This document shows positions 19,382 through 28,475 of a stretch of 64,000 nucleotides of DNA, in pieces; the first letter of the stretch is position 1, and each line of letters starts with the position of its first letter. Where the stretch lies: positions 434,001-498,000 of the forward strand of contig NZ_OZ156465.1 of the NCBI RefSeq assembly GCF_964212655.1, read 5' to 3'. The notes under the pieces were generated by a model. It worked only from the letters and a program-made list of their open reading frames with translations. It was not told where the DNA came from and searched no databases. Both the position numbers and the translations under genes were made by a program. Origin of the DNA: Candidatus Thiodiazotropha sp. LNASS1. Its GTDB lineage: Bacteria; Pseudomonadota; Gammaproteobacteria; Chromatiales; Chromatiaceae.

Positions 19382-19432
19382 CTTCGTTACTATGAAACTT
19401 CGTGACTTTGATACTTCGATACGCTTCGATTA
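19382..19432. repeat. CTTCG repeat cluster between toxin and antitoxin
   Basis: CTTCGTTAC, CTTCGTGAC, CTTCGATAC and CTTCGATTA occur at 19382, 19398, 19414 and 19424, the first three at exact 16-base steps. The cluster runs from the end of the toxin gene into the spacer before the antitoxin gene. It may be a regulator-binding array or a simple repeat expansion. Confidence 0.4.
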
Positions 19433-19792
19433 CCTCGTTTTCCCTTGATCACTCAGTGACTTGAGATGATCGTCATAGAGTTTGTCCGCTGTAGGGACGT
19501 TTTCCTCATACCAGCGGTCGTTACCGGTCTTGTCACCGCCAATCAATAGGATCGCCATACGACGTGGATCAAAGGCATACAAGGTTCGGTAGGGTCTCCC
19601 TGCATGCTGGATGCGTAGTTCTCGCATATCAGAATACTTCGATCCTTTGATCGCAGAACTGTAAGGGAATGGAAGGTGAGGACCTTTTGCCTCTAACAGT
19701 GCGACTACAGCTGCGACGTCCTCCTGTTCAGCCTCGCTGAGTGCGTCCCACCAGTCGCCGAATTCGTCTGTGTATTCGACTTCCCATTCCAT
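19430..19792 (-). CDS. HigB-type toxin (RelE/ParE superfamily, Gp49-like)
   Basis: The 120-residue protein has the phage-derived Gp49-like pattern: EWWDALSEAEQEDVAAVVALLEAKGPHL, LPFPYSSAIKG, MRELRIQHAGRPYRTLYAFDPRR, and MAILLIGGDKTGNDRWYEENVP. These toxins cleave mRNA on ribosomes. The antitoxin gene follows 69 bases downstream. That spacer contains four CTTCG-based units (19382, 19398, 19414, 19424), the first three spaced 16 bases apart. Confidence 0.87.
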   Translation of the reverse strand: MEWEVEYTDEFGDWWDALSEAEQEDVAAVVALLEAKGPHLPFPYSSAIKGSKYSDMRELRIQHAGRPYRTLYAFDPRRMAILLIGGDKTGNDRWYEENVPTADKLYDDHLKSLSDQGKTR

Positions 19793-19906
19793 ATTAGGAA
19801 TATAACCGATATGGAATATATGTCAATCTCTAACATTGAAATACTGCAGTTGAGAGCAATAGCCAAATTTTAATAAAAAGAATTTAATGCATAATTTAGT
19901 CTGTTG

Positions 19907-19933
19907 TTAGCACTCTACTTGACTGAGTGCTAA
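19907..19933. promoter_or_regulatory. CIRCE element (HrcA operator) upstream of the CBASS operon
   Basis: TTAGCACTC, nine bases, then GAGTGCTAA: this is an exact match to the CIRCE consensus bound by the heat-shock repressor HrcA. It overlaps a candidate sigma-70 promoter (TTGACT at 19919-19924, TTTATA 18 bases later) pointing toward the CD-NTase start at 20084. CIRCE normally controls groESL or dnaK operons; no chaperone gene is nearby. The inference is heat- or proteotoxic-stress control of the CBASS genes. Confidence 0.8.
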
Positions 19934-20083
19934 AAAGCTGCTTTTATATGCTCATAAGTCTTAAATCAATATGTTGATATCGTGAGTGTATAAATCCACA
20001 ACATGTTGATGTGAATGGTTTCGAAAATGATCTAGGTAAGAAAAGCACAAGTCGTTATTGAGCGCCGCGCAAGGAGCAGAATA

Positions 20084-20391
20084 TTGAGCAGAAAACATAT
20101 AGACCATGCGGATATTGCGCGTTTTGCGCAGGAAAAGGTCAATCTGCCGAGTGACAAGGCAAGTGAGTATCGTGCACAAGTTAGACGACTGCGTGAACGG
20201 CTTGAGTCTTACCTATCCGAACACCCAGACTTTTCTCTAAAAAAGATACTCCTCTCTGGCAGTTTGGCTAAAGGAACTGCACTTCGGTCTCTTAATGATA
20301 TTGACGTGGCTTGCTACATCAGCGGAGCGGATGCTCCGGAAAGTGTTAGCGAGCTACTGGAGTATCTGTCTGAGCGACTGAGGAAAGCCTT
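20084..20391 (+). pseudogene. cdnC: CBASS CD-NTase (CdnC-like), 5' fragment
   Basis: A TTG start at 20084 with AAGGAG eight bases upstream opens a CD-NTase. Its first 102 residues include the nucleotidyltransferase motif LSGSLAKGTALRSLNDIDVA, with GS at 59-60 and the metal-binding Asp72/Asp74. An IS3-family element interrupts the gene after codon 102. Removing the IS and one copy of its CCTT duplication restores the frame to the fragment at 21600, giving 321 residues, the usual CD-NTase length. Intact CdnC makes cyclic tri-AMP after HORMA activation upon phage infection. As it stands the enzyme should be dead. Confidence 0.85.
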
Positions 20392-20465
20392 GGTAATCCC
20401 CCCGAAAAATAACGGGGTTCAAAAGTAGAATTTTCCAATTATGATTACGAAAAGGAGAATCTACA

Positions 20466-20732
20466 ATGAAGAAGTCTCGCTACAGCGAATCCCAGATCAT
20501 ATCGATCCTGAAAGAGGCCGAGGCCGGTATTCCGGTCGCTGAGCTGTGCCGCAAGCACGGTATGAGTGATGCCACTTTTTACAATTGGCGCGCCAAGTAT
20601 GGCGGCATGGACGTATCGATGATGAAGCGGATGAAGGAACTGGAGGCGGAGAACCGGCGCCTGAAGAAGATGTATGCAGAAGAACGGCTCAAGGCCGAGA
20701 TCCGCAAGGAGGCCCTTGAGGGAAAGTACTAA
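20466..20732 (+). CDS. IS3-family transposase OrfA (copy B2)
   Basis: Its 88 residues are identical to OrfA of copy B1: an N-terminal helix-turn-helix and a zipper-like helix, with the slippery heptamer G_GGA_AAG near its 3' end for the OrfAB fusion. Confidence 0.92.
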   Translation: MKKSRYSESQIISILKEAEAGIPVAELCRKHGMSDATFYNWRAKYGGMDVSMMKRMKELEAENRRLKKMYAEERLKAEIRKEALEGKY

Positions 20733-20752
20733 GGCCATCTCAACGACGAGAG

Positions 20753-21553
20753 ATGGCCAAGCACGCTTTGTCGAAGCACAGGCTGAGTATCCGCCTGACC
20801 TGCGAGATTTTTGGTATCAGCGAGACCTGCTACCGTTACCAGCCGAAGCTATCGGGTGACAATGCCCATATCACGGACTGGCTACTTCGCCTCACAACAG
20901 CCAATCGCACCTGGGGCTTTGGCCTGTGTTTTCTGTATCTGCGCAATGTGAAGGGCTACGGCTACAATCACAAGCGCGTTTATCGCATCTACCGTGAGCT
21001 GGAGTTGAATCTGAGGATCAAGCCGAAGCGACGATTGAAGCGAGACAAGCCTGATGAGTTATCAGTGCCCCGGCAGATCAACGAAGTCTGGTCGATGGAT
21101 TTTATGCATGATCGGCTGATAGATGGTCGAAGCTTTCGGACCTTTAACGTGATCGATGATTACAACCGGGAAGGCTTGGGGATTGAAGTTGATCTTTCAT
21201 TGCCGGCACTCAGAGTCATCCGTACCCTGGGTCGCATCATTGAGTGGCGCGGCAAACCCAAGGTTATTCGCTGTGATAATGGACCGGAATACTTGAGTAG
21301 CCAGCTCGTTGAATGGGCCAACAGGCATCGGATTCAGTTGCAGTATATTCAGCCGGGTAAGCCACAGCAGAACGCTTATGTGGAACGATTCAATCGGACA
21401 GTTCGACATGAGTGGCTGGATCAACATTTATTTGAATCGATTACCCATGCACAGGATACTGCCACCCGGTGGTTATGGCGCTACAATAATGATCGACCAA
21501 ACATGGCACTAGGTGGAATCACCCCGGTACAGAAGCTGGCTCAGACCGCTTAA
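20753..21553 (+). CDS. IS3-family transposase OrfB (copy B2)
   Basis: A 266-residue DDE integrase with intact motifs [19 protein letters not shown] and [13 protein letters not shown], read by -1 frameshift from OrfA. It is intact, so this copy may still be mobile. Confidence 0.92.
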   Translation: MAKHALSKHRLSIRLTCEIFGISETCYRYQPKLSGDNAHITDWLLRLTTANRTWGFGLCFLYLRNVKGYGYNHKRVYRIYRELELNLRIKPKRRLKRDKPDELSVPRQINEVWSMDFMHDRLIDGRSFRTFNVIDDYNREGLGIEVDLSLPALRVIRTLGRIIEWRGKPKVIRCDNGPEYLSSQLVEWANRHRIQLQYIQPGKPQQNAYVERFNRTVRHEWLDQHLFESITHAQDTATRWLWRYNNDRPNMALGGITPVQKLAQTA

Positions 21554-21599
21554 CAGTGACTACTTTTGAGTCCCATTATTAATGGGGGGATTACCCCTT

Positions 21600-22257
21600 T
21601 CCCAATTTTCAGCCTGATCAGGTGAAGCCGCAGACTTACTGTGTCACCGTTTCCTTTAGAGGTACGGGATTAGATGTTGATGTTGTTCCCATAATCTACG
21701 ACGGTGACCCTGACTGGTATGGTGATCTAGTTAGCCAGGAAGATGGCTCGTTTCTTCGCACCAATATTCCTTTTCACCTAGAGTTCGCTCGTAAACGGAA
21801 ACAGGCCCAAGAGACTCATTACGCGCAGGTAGTTCGCCTCGTGAAGTATTGGGTCCGGAATATGAAGAGGGAACGCGATGGCTTTCGTTTCAAATCATTT
21901 ATGGTGGAAATGATCCTGTCCAAGCTGGTCGATGATGGTTTAGATTTTTCGGATTACCCGGATGCACTCCAACATTTCTTCACTTACATAATAAATTCTG
22001 ATTTAAGAGAGAAGCTCGCTTTCAGCGATTACTACTCTCCCTCAACAGTTGGCTCTTTTAGTGAGCCAGTGCAGATCATTGATCCTGTGAATTCTGAAAA
22101 CAATGTGAGCCGTCTCTATACCGATCATCAGGCAGGAGCGATTGTTGATGCAGCACTAGATGCCGGAGATGCTATTGACGCTGCATTGAGAGCTACAACG
22201 AAGGAAAAAACCCTTTATTACTGGCAGAAGGTCTTCGGGCCGTCATTTAGTGTGTGA
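21600..22257 (+). pseudogene. cdnC: CBASS CD-NTase (CdnC-like), 3' fragment
   Basis: The frame continues the interrupted CD-NTase for 219 more codons. It holds the third catalytic Asp in GTGLDVDVVPIIYDGD and the helical OAS-like C-terminal lobe (RLVKYWVRNMKRERDGFRFKSFMVEMIL). Its stop at 22255-22257 overlaps a possible GTG start of the HORMA gene; the likelier ATG of that gene is at 22266. On its own this piece has no start codon with a ribosome-binding site. Confidence 0.85.
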
Positions 22258-22265
22258 GTTGTTCT

Positions 22266-22634
22266 ATGAGTACGTCATTTACGGTAACTGAAACGAAGAC
22301 TTTTACTGTTACGCATGCGCGTTACATTGCGGCGAAGGTAGCAGCTGACCTGATGCGTATTAAACGGCTGTATGGTGGGTTAACAGACCAAGAGATTGAT
22401 GAATATGAAGAAGAAATTATCTATCTGCTGAAGGCGGGTTACCTAGCAGAAGTTACGTATGGATTTAAACGTGGAGATAATTGGATTGAGCCAACGATAC
22501 GGTACACGGTAGAAGAGCTACTATTGGGCTGGAATGACGATGACCCAGGGCGGATACGTCCGAGGTGTGATGTGTCAGGTGCTAAGTTCTATAGTTATCT
22601 GAGATATTCAATAGCTTGGAACAAACTGCCACAG
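22266..22634 (+). pseudogene. cap7: CBASS HORMA-domain protein (Cap7-like), 5' fragment
   Basis: The first 123 codons of a bacterial HORMA protein start at ATG 22266 (GTG 22254 is possible). They show the pattern TKTFTVTHARYIAAKVAADLMRI, then a helix and strands (EEEIIYLLKAGYLAEVTYGF). An IS3-family element is inserted after CAG 22632-22634. In type III CBASS, HORMA senses a phage peptide and activates the CD-NTase. Joining this piece to 23897-24040 gives a 170-residue protein, matching the size of known CBASS HORMA proteins. Identification rests on size, order and neighbours as well as sequence. Confidence 0.75.
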
Positions 22635-22695
22635 TGTAGTGGTATAGTTATTTTGGCCACCTGATTATGGGTGATATTATCACCCCAGATGATAA

Positions 22696-23885
<1,190 letters not shown>

Positions 23886-23896
23886 CCACTACACAG

Positions 23897-24040
23897 AAAG
23901 AAAAAGTCGAATTCAAAGAAAAGCTTCCAATTAAGCGTAGTGGTGCAGATGAGCCATCGGTCGACGGGTATTTTAGTAATGATAAAGTTTATTCTGCTGG
24001 TGGCCGAGCCTTGAATCGTTCGAGCGTTAGGAGTTGGTAA
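23897..24040 (+). pseudogene. cap7: CBASS HORMA-domain protein (Cap7-like), 3' fragment
   Basis: The last 47 codons of the HORMA gene, including EPSVDGYFSNDKVYSAGG, a likely C-terminal closure segment like the safety-belt tail of HORMA proteins. The frame is continuous with 22266-22634 once the IS and one CAG are removed. The TAA stop overlaps the TRIP13 start as TAATG. Confidence 0.75.
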
Positions 24041-24969
24041 TGCAACAAGGAAATACTAACTCTCTATTTGAAAGCCCAGTTAACTTTCCAGACTTCTCCG
24101 CTCGAGAGCGGTTGTCTACTTTGGTGGGCATTGACGAACAGAAGTCTCGTTTAGCTAAAATTCTCGGATTATTGGTGAACCCGAGTGGGCTTGAGCGCTG
24201 GGCTAAGAGACATCATCCTAGCGCAGACAACTTGATTAAGAGAGTTCTGCGAAGACCCCCTCTGGTTGTTCTTGCTGGAGATGTTGGATCGGGTAAAACG
24301 GAACTTGCTGAGACGATAGGCGACGCTGTAGCACGACAAGAAAATATTGATGTTACGCTACTGCCTTTGAGTCTTTCTAGCCGTGGACAAGGAAGAGTGG
24401 GTGAAATGACTCAGTTGCTCTCTTCAGCCTTCGAACACACCCTGAAAGAAGCAAATAAACTAAAGGGCGTTAATGGATCATCACGAGGTGGACTAATTTT
24501 GCTAGTCGATGAGGCTGATGCGCTAGCTCAATCTCGCGAGAACGCGCAGATGCACCATGAGGATCGGGCAGGGGTAAACGCCTTCATTCGTGGAATCGAC
24601 CGTTTGGCTAACGCTCACGTGCCGGCTGCTGTAATCATGTGCACAAACCGTCTTGGAGCACTCGATCCTGCTGTAAAGCGCAGAGCAGCAGATATTCTCA
24701 CCTTTACTCGACCAAATGATGATCAGCGTAGGGCTGTTCTAGATATGGCATTTAGTGGTTTTGGAATGAGTGCTTCGGAGCTTGAGCAGTTGGTCTCGGT
24801 AACAGGCCCGACAAGTGGTCGTGACTATGGATTCACCTTCTCGGATTTAATGCAGAGGCTAGTGCCATCAATAGTGCTTGATGCTTATCCACAAAGAGCA
24901 GTAAGTGCCATGCGTGCTCTAGAAGTTGCAAATAGGACACAACCTACGCCGCCATTTCGGGAGAGTTAG
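24040..24969 (+). CDS. cap6: TRIP13/Pch2-like AAA+ ATPase of CBASS (Cap6)
   Basis: The 309-residue AAA+ protein has Walker A VVLAGDVGSGKTELAETIG (about residues 83-101), Walker B GLILLVDEADALAQ, sensor 1 VIMCTNR, and an Arg-rich stretch LDPAVKRRAADIL. TRIP13-like ATPases in CBASS remodel HORMA proteins, disassembling the active HORMA-CD-NTase complex. ATG 24040 with GGAG upstream is preferred over TTG 24034. It is intact although its HORMA substrate gene is split, so it is expected to have no client here. Confidence 0.9.
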   Translation: MQQGNTNSLFESPVNFPDFSARERLSTLVGIDEQKSRLAKILGLLVNPSGLERWAKRHHPSADNLIKRVLRRPPLVVLAGDVGSGKTELAETIGDAVARQENIDVTLLPLSLSSRGQGRVGEMTQLLSSAFEHTLKEANKLKGVNGSSRGGLILLVDEADALAQSRENAQMHHEDRAGVNAFIRGIDRLANAHVPAAVIMCTNRLGALDPAVKRRAADILTFTRPNDDQRRAVLDMAFSGFGMSASELEQLVSVTGPTSGRDYGFTFSDLMQRLVPSIVLDAYPQRAVSAMRALEVANRTQPTPPFRES

Positions 24970-24971
24970 GT

Positions 24972-25697
24972 ATGGAAAATGGGACACTGCATACTATTTT
25001 TTCGGAGCTCCACAATGATATTCGTAATCAGCTTATAGCTGCAAGAAGGTCCATTGGACACCCCGGAGCGAAAGGTGACGCTAGTGAGGAAGTATGGTTG
25101 GAATTATTCAAAGAGTATCTGCCAGCAAGATATCAGGCTGAAAAAGCATTTGTTGTAGATAGTAAGGGTAAGTTTAGTGATCAGATAGATGTAGTGATTT
25201 TTGATCAACAATATTCACCGTTTTTATTCAAATTTCACGGACAAACATACATTCCAGCAGAGAGCGTATATGCTGTATTTGAGGCAAAACAGGCAGTAAA
25301 TGCTGGCTATATCGAGTACGCCCAAGAAAAAATCACAAGTGTTCGGCGCCTCCATAGAACAAGCCTCCCAATACCTCATGCTGGTGGGGTATACCCCCCA
25401 AAGCCATTGATACCAATTATTGGAGGTATACTGACTCTAGAGAGCGAGTGGAATCCCCCTCTAGGTGATTCACTTGATAGAGCTTTGTGTAAAGGCCTTG
25501 GAGATAGTTTGCTGAACATGGGATGTATAGCTGAACATGGCATATTTCTGTATGAGTCCGACAGTGCAAAATATATGTATATGAGTAGCGAGAAGGCCGC
25601 AACAGCCTTTATTTTTGAGCTTATAGCTCGACTTCAATTTAGTGGAACAGTTCCAATGATAGATATTAGGGAATATGCAAAATTCCTGAACGATTAA
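24972..25697 (+). CDS. nucC: NucC, cyclic-triadenylate-activated DNA endonuclease (CBASS effector)
   Basis: The 241-residue protein matches the length and segments of NucC from E. coli type III CBASS as I recall it: HPGAKGDASEEVW, FSDQIDVVIFDQQYSPF, PAESVYAVFEAKQ, RRLHRTSLPIPHAGGVYP and the C-terminal QFSGTVPMIDI. The restriction-fold active site IDx30EAK is complete at Asp73, Glu104 and Lys106. Cyclic tri-AMP drives trimers into hexamers that shred chromosomal DNA and abort infection. Two bases separate it from the TRIP13 stop. The coding region is intact, but with cdnC broken there is no local source of activator. Confidence 0.95.
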   Translation: MENGTLHTIFSELHNDIRNQLIAARRSIGHPGAKGDASEEVWLELFKEYLPARYQAEKAFVVDSKGKFSDQIDVVIFDQQYSPFLFKFHGQTYIPAESVYAVFEAKQAVNAGYIEYAQEKITSVRRLHRTSLPIPHAGGVYPPKPLIPIIGGILTLESEWNPPLGDSLDRALCKGLGDSLLNMGCIAEHGIFLYESDSAKYMYMSSEKAATAFIFELIARLQFSGTVPMIDIREYAKFLND

Positions 25698-25735
25698 CAT
25701 TTATTAACTCTGTGCGATTTTAGGAGATTAGGCTT

Positions 25736-25984
25736 ATGAATAAAAAGGTTACTGGCAAGAGAGCCGCTAGCAATGCTTCCAAAACTCTCAGATCTAATTC
25801 AACTGGAACAAAATCGAAAAGAGCGGCTGGAAGTACGCTTTCTCAGAGAAAAGCCCCAAAGAAACAGACATCCACTTCAGCAGCATCGGCTGCATCAAAG
25901 ACGTTACGCGATGGGAGAACGAGCAAAGCATCCAAATCCGCGGCAGGTAGTGCTCTAGCACAGAAGGCAAAGAAAAAGAAATAA
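25736..25984 (+). CDS. Small basic protein with a tandem internal repeat
   Basis: The 82-residue, Lys/Ala/Ser/Thr-rich protein has AGGAG nine bases before its ATG. It consists of two similar units: ASNASKTLRSNSTGTKSKRA ending AAGSTLSQRK, and ASAASKTLRDGRTSKASKSA ending AAGSALAQKAKKKK. The pattern ASKTLR...SKSAAGSALAQ is one I recall from short, uncharacterised proteins encoded near defence genes, but I cannot name a family. Following nucC by 38 bases it could be the last gene of the CBASS operon. A nucleic-acid-binding role is only suggested by charge. Confidence 0.6.
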   Translation: MNKKVTGKRAASNASKTLRSNSTGTKSKRAAGSTLSQRKAPKKQTSTSAASAASKTLRDGRTSKASKSAAGSALAQKAKKKK

Positions 25985-26107
25985 GTTCTAAACACTGCTG
26001 AATTTATGCACCTGGGAAAATTATTCAGCGTTTCGCTGATGCTTGGAAGAAGCTGATAATCGGTTGATATATCAACTTTATTCTGACGCTGGAGGAAGAG
26101 GCTCTAA

Positions 26108-26662
26108 GGTTGTTCAGATTACAACTACTTTAGGACGTATGATCCGTCTACTGGCAGATACTTAGAGTCTGATCCAATAGGTTTAGCTGGTGGATTGAAC
26201 ACATATGCCTATGTAGGCGCTAATCCTATTATACGGACAGACCCATTAGGGCTATGGTTTGGTATAGATGATATATTTACAGGACCAATTGATGAAATCA
26301 TAGTTATTGGAATAATTGCAAGTGCAATAAGCAGCAGCTCTAGTGACTCACAAACTAGTTCTAGCTCATCTAGTGAATGTCAAAATTGTCAGACGAAGTA
26401 TCCAAACTATATTCAGTGTTCAAAACTAACTGGATATAACTACAGCAGCAAAAGAGATGCGTTAAACTCCTTAAGGATTACAAATGCAAAGCTGCACAAC
26501 CCAAGCCCTATTAGAGGTGGTCCATGTAAAGGTACTGCTGGAGAAGGAACTCATTGGAATATTCGTGTGGCAGGTATGAGGGCTGGATCAATAACATCAT
26601 GTACATGTTGCCAAGACAGTCCTGCTGGACCTAAATTGTTGACAAAGTACCGAGTACACTAA
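26108..26662 (+). pseudogene. Orphan Rhs C-terminal toxin module
   Basis: The frame is open from 26108 (after a TAA) with no clear start. It begins with the Rhs core-end signature [20 protein letters not shown] followed by [20 protein letters not shown], which marks the autocleavage boundary. After a Ser-rich linker comes a variable toxin domain with many Cys ([11 protein letters not shown]..., [12 protein letters not shown]), His in [12 protein letters not shown], and a basic end. Such displaced tips serve as a reserve of toxins that can recombine into the main rhs gene. The toxin activity is not recognised. Confidence 0.75.
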
Positions 26663-26664
26663 AA

Positions 26665-27240
26665 ATGGATAAAATCGAAGCTATTATTTTTGATTGTATC
26701 TATGATCTACAGTCAAAGATCGGTGATATGGTTGATGAAGACTTTGAAGGAATTTTTAACCGTCCACATCATGATATTGATAAATTAACTCTCAAGGGAA
26801 GCTTATTTGCTTTGTATAAGTCTGATTATATCTTTTTCGTGGATAGAGAAGGAATACAGCATCAGCCAAAAAAAACAGAGAACATAGAGGATGGCTGGTT
26901 TGTCGCTATGACCAAGGAAGGCGGAAGATTATGGGAGTCATATAGCAACCCAAATTGGGAAAAATATGTTTCGATAGATTGTGATGTATCTGAAGATGGT
27001 ACTGCTGAGATAGTTACTATTGAAGCAGGATCAAAAGAGATTATAGAGTTTATTATTTCTGAGACTCTTACACATCTTAAAAAATCAAGCATAACAAACA
27101 TTTTAGTGATACGACCGTGGAAACCAACTTATTGGAAAATCCTGCCAGAAGGGTTTTCTGTTGCTATAGATAATATTAATGATGTATCAGACAAAATTGC
27201 ACTGGTAACATCGAAAATCAATTGGAAATCTAAGGTGTGA
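26665..27240 (+). CDS. Candidate immunity protein of the orphan Rhs toxin
   Basis: The 191-residue acidic protein starts three bases after the toxin stop, the usual place of an Rhs immunity gene. It has no signal peptide and no domain I recognise; the composition (many Asp, Glu, Ile) fits a soluble immunity protein. The function is inferred only from position. Confidence 0.6.
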   Translation: MDKIEAIIFDCIYDLQSKIGDMVDEDFEGIFNRPHHDIDKLTLKGSLFALYKSDYIFFVDREGIQHQPKKTENIEDGWFVAMTKEGGRLWESYSNPNWEKYVSIDCDVSEDGTAEIVTIEAGSKEIIEFIISETLTHLKKSSITNILVIRPWKPTYWKILPEGFSVAIDNINDVSDKIALVTSKINWKSKV

Positions 27241-27531
27241 TTGAAGATCTTTGAGAAGTTTACTATCAGATGGAAGATACTTTTTTGTAGTGAGAGTCTT
27301 TTAGCTGTTTAATGGCAGAATCTGGTCAGTGTTTTCTGGTTTCAGTGGTTAGATGTATCCGATTTGGTGGGGAAATCGGAAACAGGGCATACAGTCAGAT
27401 GATTCTGGCATCGTGAAGTTGCGAATGCACTTGTTGATTCCTTAGTCTCATTAGAGGTAAAAAGAGATTCAGTATTGTGATTCTGGCTATTGCTAGGGAG
27501 TGTTACTCATAATTCACAATGGCTTAATTGA

Positions 27532-27765
27532 ATGACTCAGAATCGAGAAATTGCTTTGTTAGAGGCATTTTTGAATGCAGGCGAAGCACTGGGCATGTCG
27601 CAGTCTCAGCTTGAGACTATTATCGGAAAAGAAATCACCTCGATTGGCCAAGGCATGAGTCCTGATAGCGGGCCAGGCGAAGCGGCAATGATGCTTGTTA
27701 GATGCTATGAAAAAGGTGACAGATTTATTTTATTTTTAACTCCATCTAGCCTCGGTAAAAGGTGA
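27532..27765 (+). pseudogene. MbcA/ParS/Xre-type antitoxin, truncated
   Basis: The first 60 or so residues (REIALLEAFLNAGEALGMSQ, then LETIIGKEI and EAAMMLVRCYE) resemble the DUF2384/MbcA-Xre antitoxin N-terminal domain of Res-Xre modules. The expected C-terminal toxin-binding tail is missing: the frame runs into the direct repeat AAAAGGTGACAGATTTATTT at 27711 and stops soon after. No toxin gene (RES domain) follows. Confidence 0.5.
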
Positions 27766-27776
27766 CAGATTTATTT
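27711..27776. repeat. Two exact 20-bp direct repeats upstream of a RAYT fragment
   Basis: AAAAGGTGACAGATTTATTT occurs at 27711-27730 and again at 27757-27776, 46 bases apart. Such repeats accompany REP-associated tyrosine transposase genes in gammaproteobacteria (recalled pattern), and a fragment of one begins at 27835. Confidence 0.7.
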
Positions 27777-27834
27777 ATTTGACTTTATCTAAACGGAGTT
27801 TAGGTTTCTTTGAAATATAAAAGGAATGATTGCT

Positions 27835-27966
27835 ATGCCAAGGAGAGGCAGAGTTGTTATCCCCAATTACCCACACCACGTAGTTCAACGGGGTCACGAC
27901 TGGAATGTTGTATTCGCTTCTGAGACAGATTACCAATATTACCTAAGGAGTTTGGGGTCAGAGTAA
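27835..27966 (+). pseudogene. REP-associated tyrosine transposase (Y1), N-terminal fragment
   Basis: ATG 27835 opens a 43-codon frame starting MPRRGRVVIPNYPHHVVQRG, the typical N-terminus of RAYT/IS200-like Y1 transposases with their xHHVxQRG strand, and stops at TAA 27964-27966 in GGGGTCAGAGTAA. The HUH and catalytic Tyr are absent. It is a decayed remnant rather than a functional gene. Confidence 0.7.
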
Positions 27967-28094
27967 AAACTACAAGAGATTTTCAGCTTTTAGCCGGTCA
28001 ATAGCAGCAGGCTGGTCAGGCCATTTCGGTTTCAGTGGTCAGGGCTTTGCAGAATAGCGGGCAATTCGGTGCAGCGCCTGCATCGTACATTTAG

Positions 28095-28475
28095 ATAATT
28101 AGGTTTGTCGCCGGAATCGTAACGATAGTAAAGGTTCTGGACTCATGTGCAGACTTTTCTGGATCAAGAGGCAGCCTTTTTTGGAACAATGTGCAATCTG
28201 GTCTGGAATACGCAAGTGGGTCTCTTATGTCTATATATGGCGGGTTAATCGGCCATAATGTTGTAGGTGAAGGAATAAATATCGGACGTAGTGGTACTGT
28301 TCATGTTCATGGTTGGGATTTGAAACTAGAAGATGATCTCCTAACTGGCTACCTACTGGATGGTAACTGGATCGAGACCGCGGTTAATATAACTGAATGG
28401 TATGATACTACTCCTGAGAATGGACTTCATTTATTCAATCATGAAAATGTCAACGTACCTGAACCTAGACAAAAA
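28095..28475 (+). pseudogene. PEP-CTERM protein, split by IS200-like element (N-terminal part lost)
   Basis: An open frame from 28095 encodes a beta-rich secreted-type segment with a repeat-like stretch (SLMSIYGGLIGHNVVGEGIN, then RSGTVHVHGWDLKLEDDLLTGYLL) and reaches VPEP at its end. The hydrophobic half and Arg cluster of the sorting signal lie on the other side of the IS at 29110-29184. No start codon or signal peptide is visible upstream, so the 5' part is missing as well. The left IS boundary is approximate. Confidence 0.65.

Larger units (their letters stand above)
20392..21595 (+). mobile_element. IS3-family element, copy B2 (1204 bp), in cdnC
   Basis: It has the same ends as copy B1 (GGTAATCCCCCC...) and the same length, flanked by a 4-bp duplication CCTT (20388-20391 and 21596-21599). 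OrfB differs from B1 at several residues (for example His-Arg-Leu versus His-Gly-Leu near its start, and Lys versus Arg in the LRNVxGYGY segment), so the two copies have separated some time ago. Confidence 0.93.

Noticed and set aside
19382..19432. CRISPR-like array
   Set aside because: The repeated core is only about five to nine bases and spacers are far too short for CRISPR.
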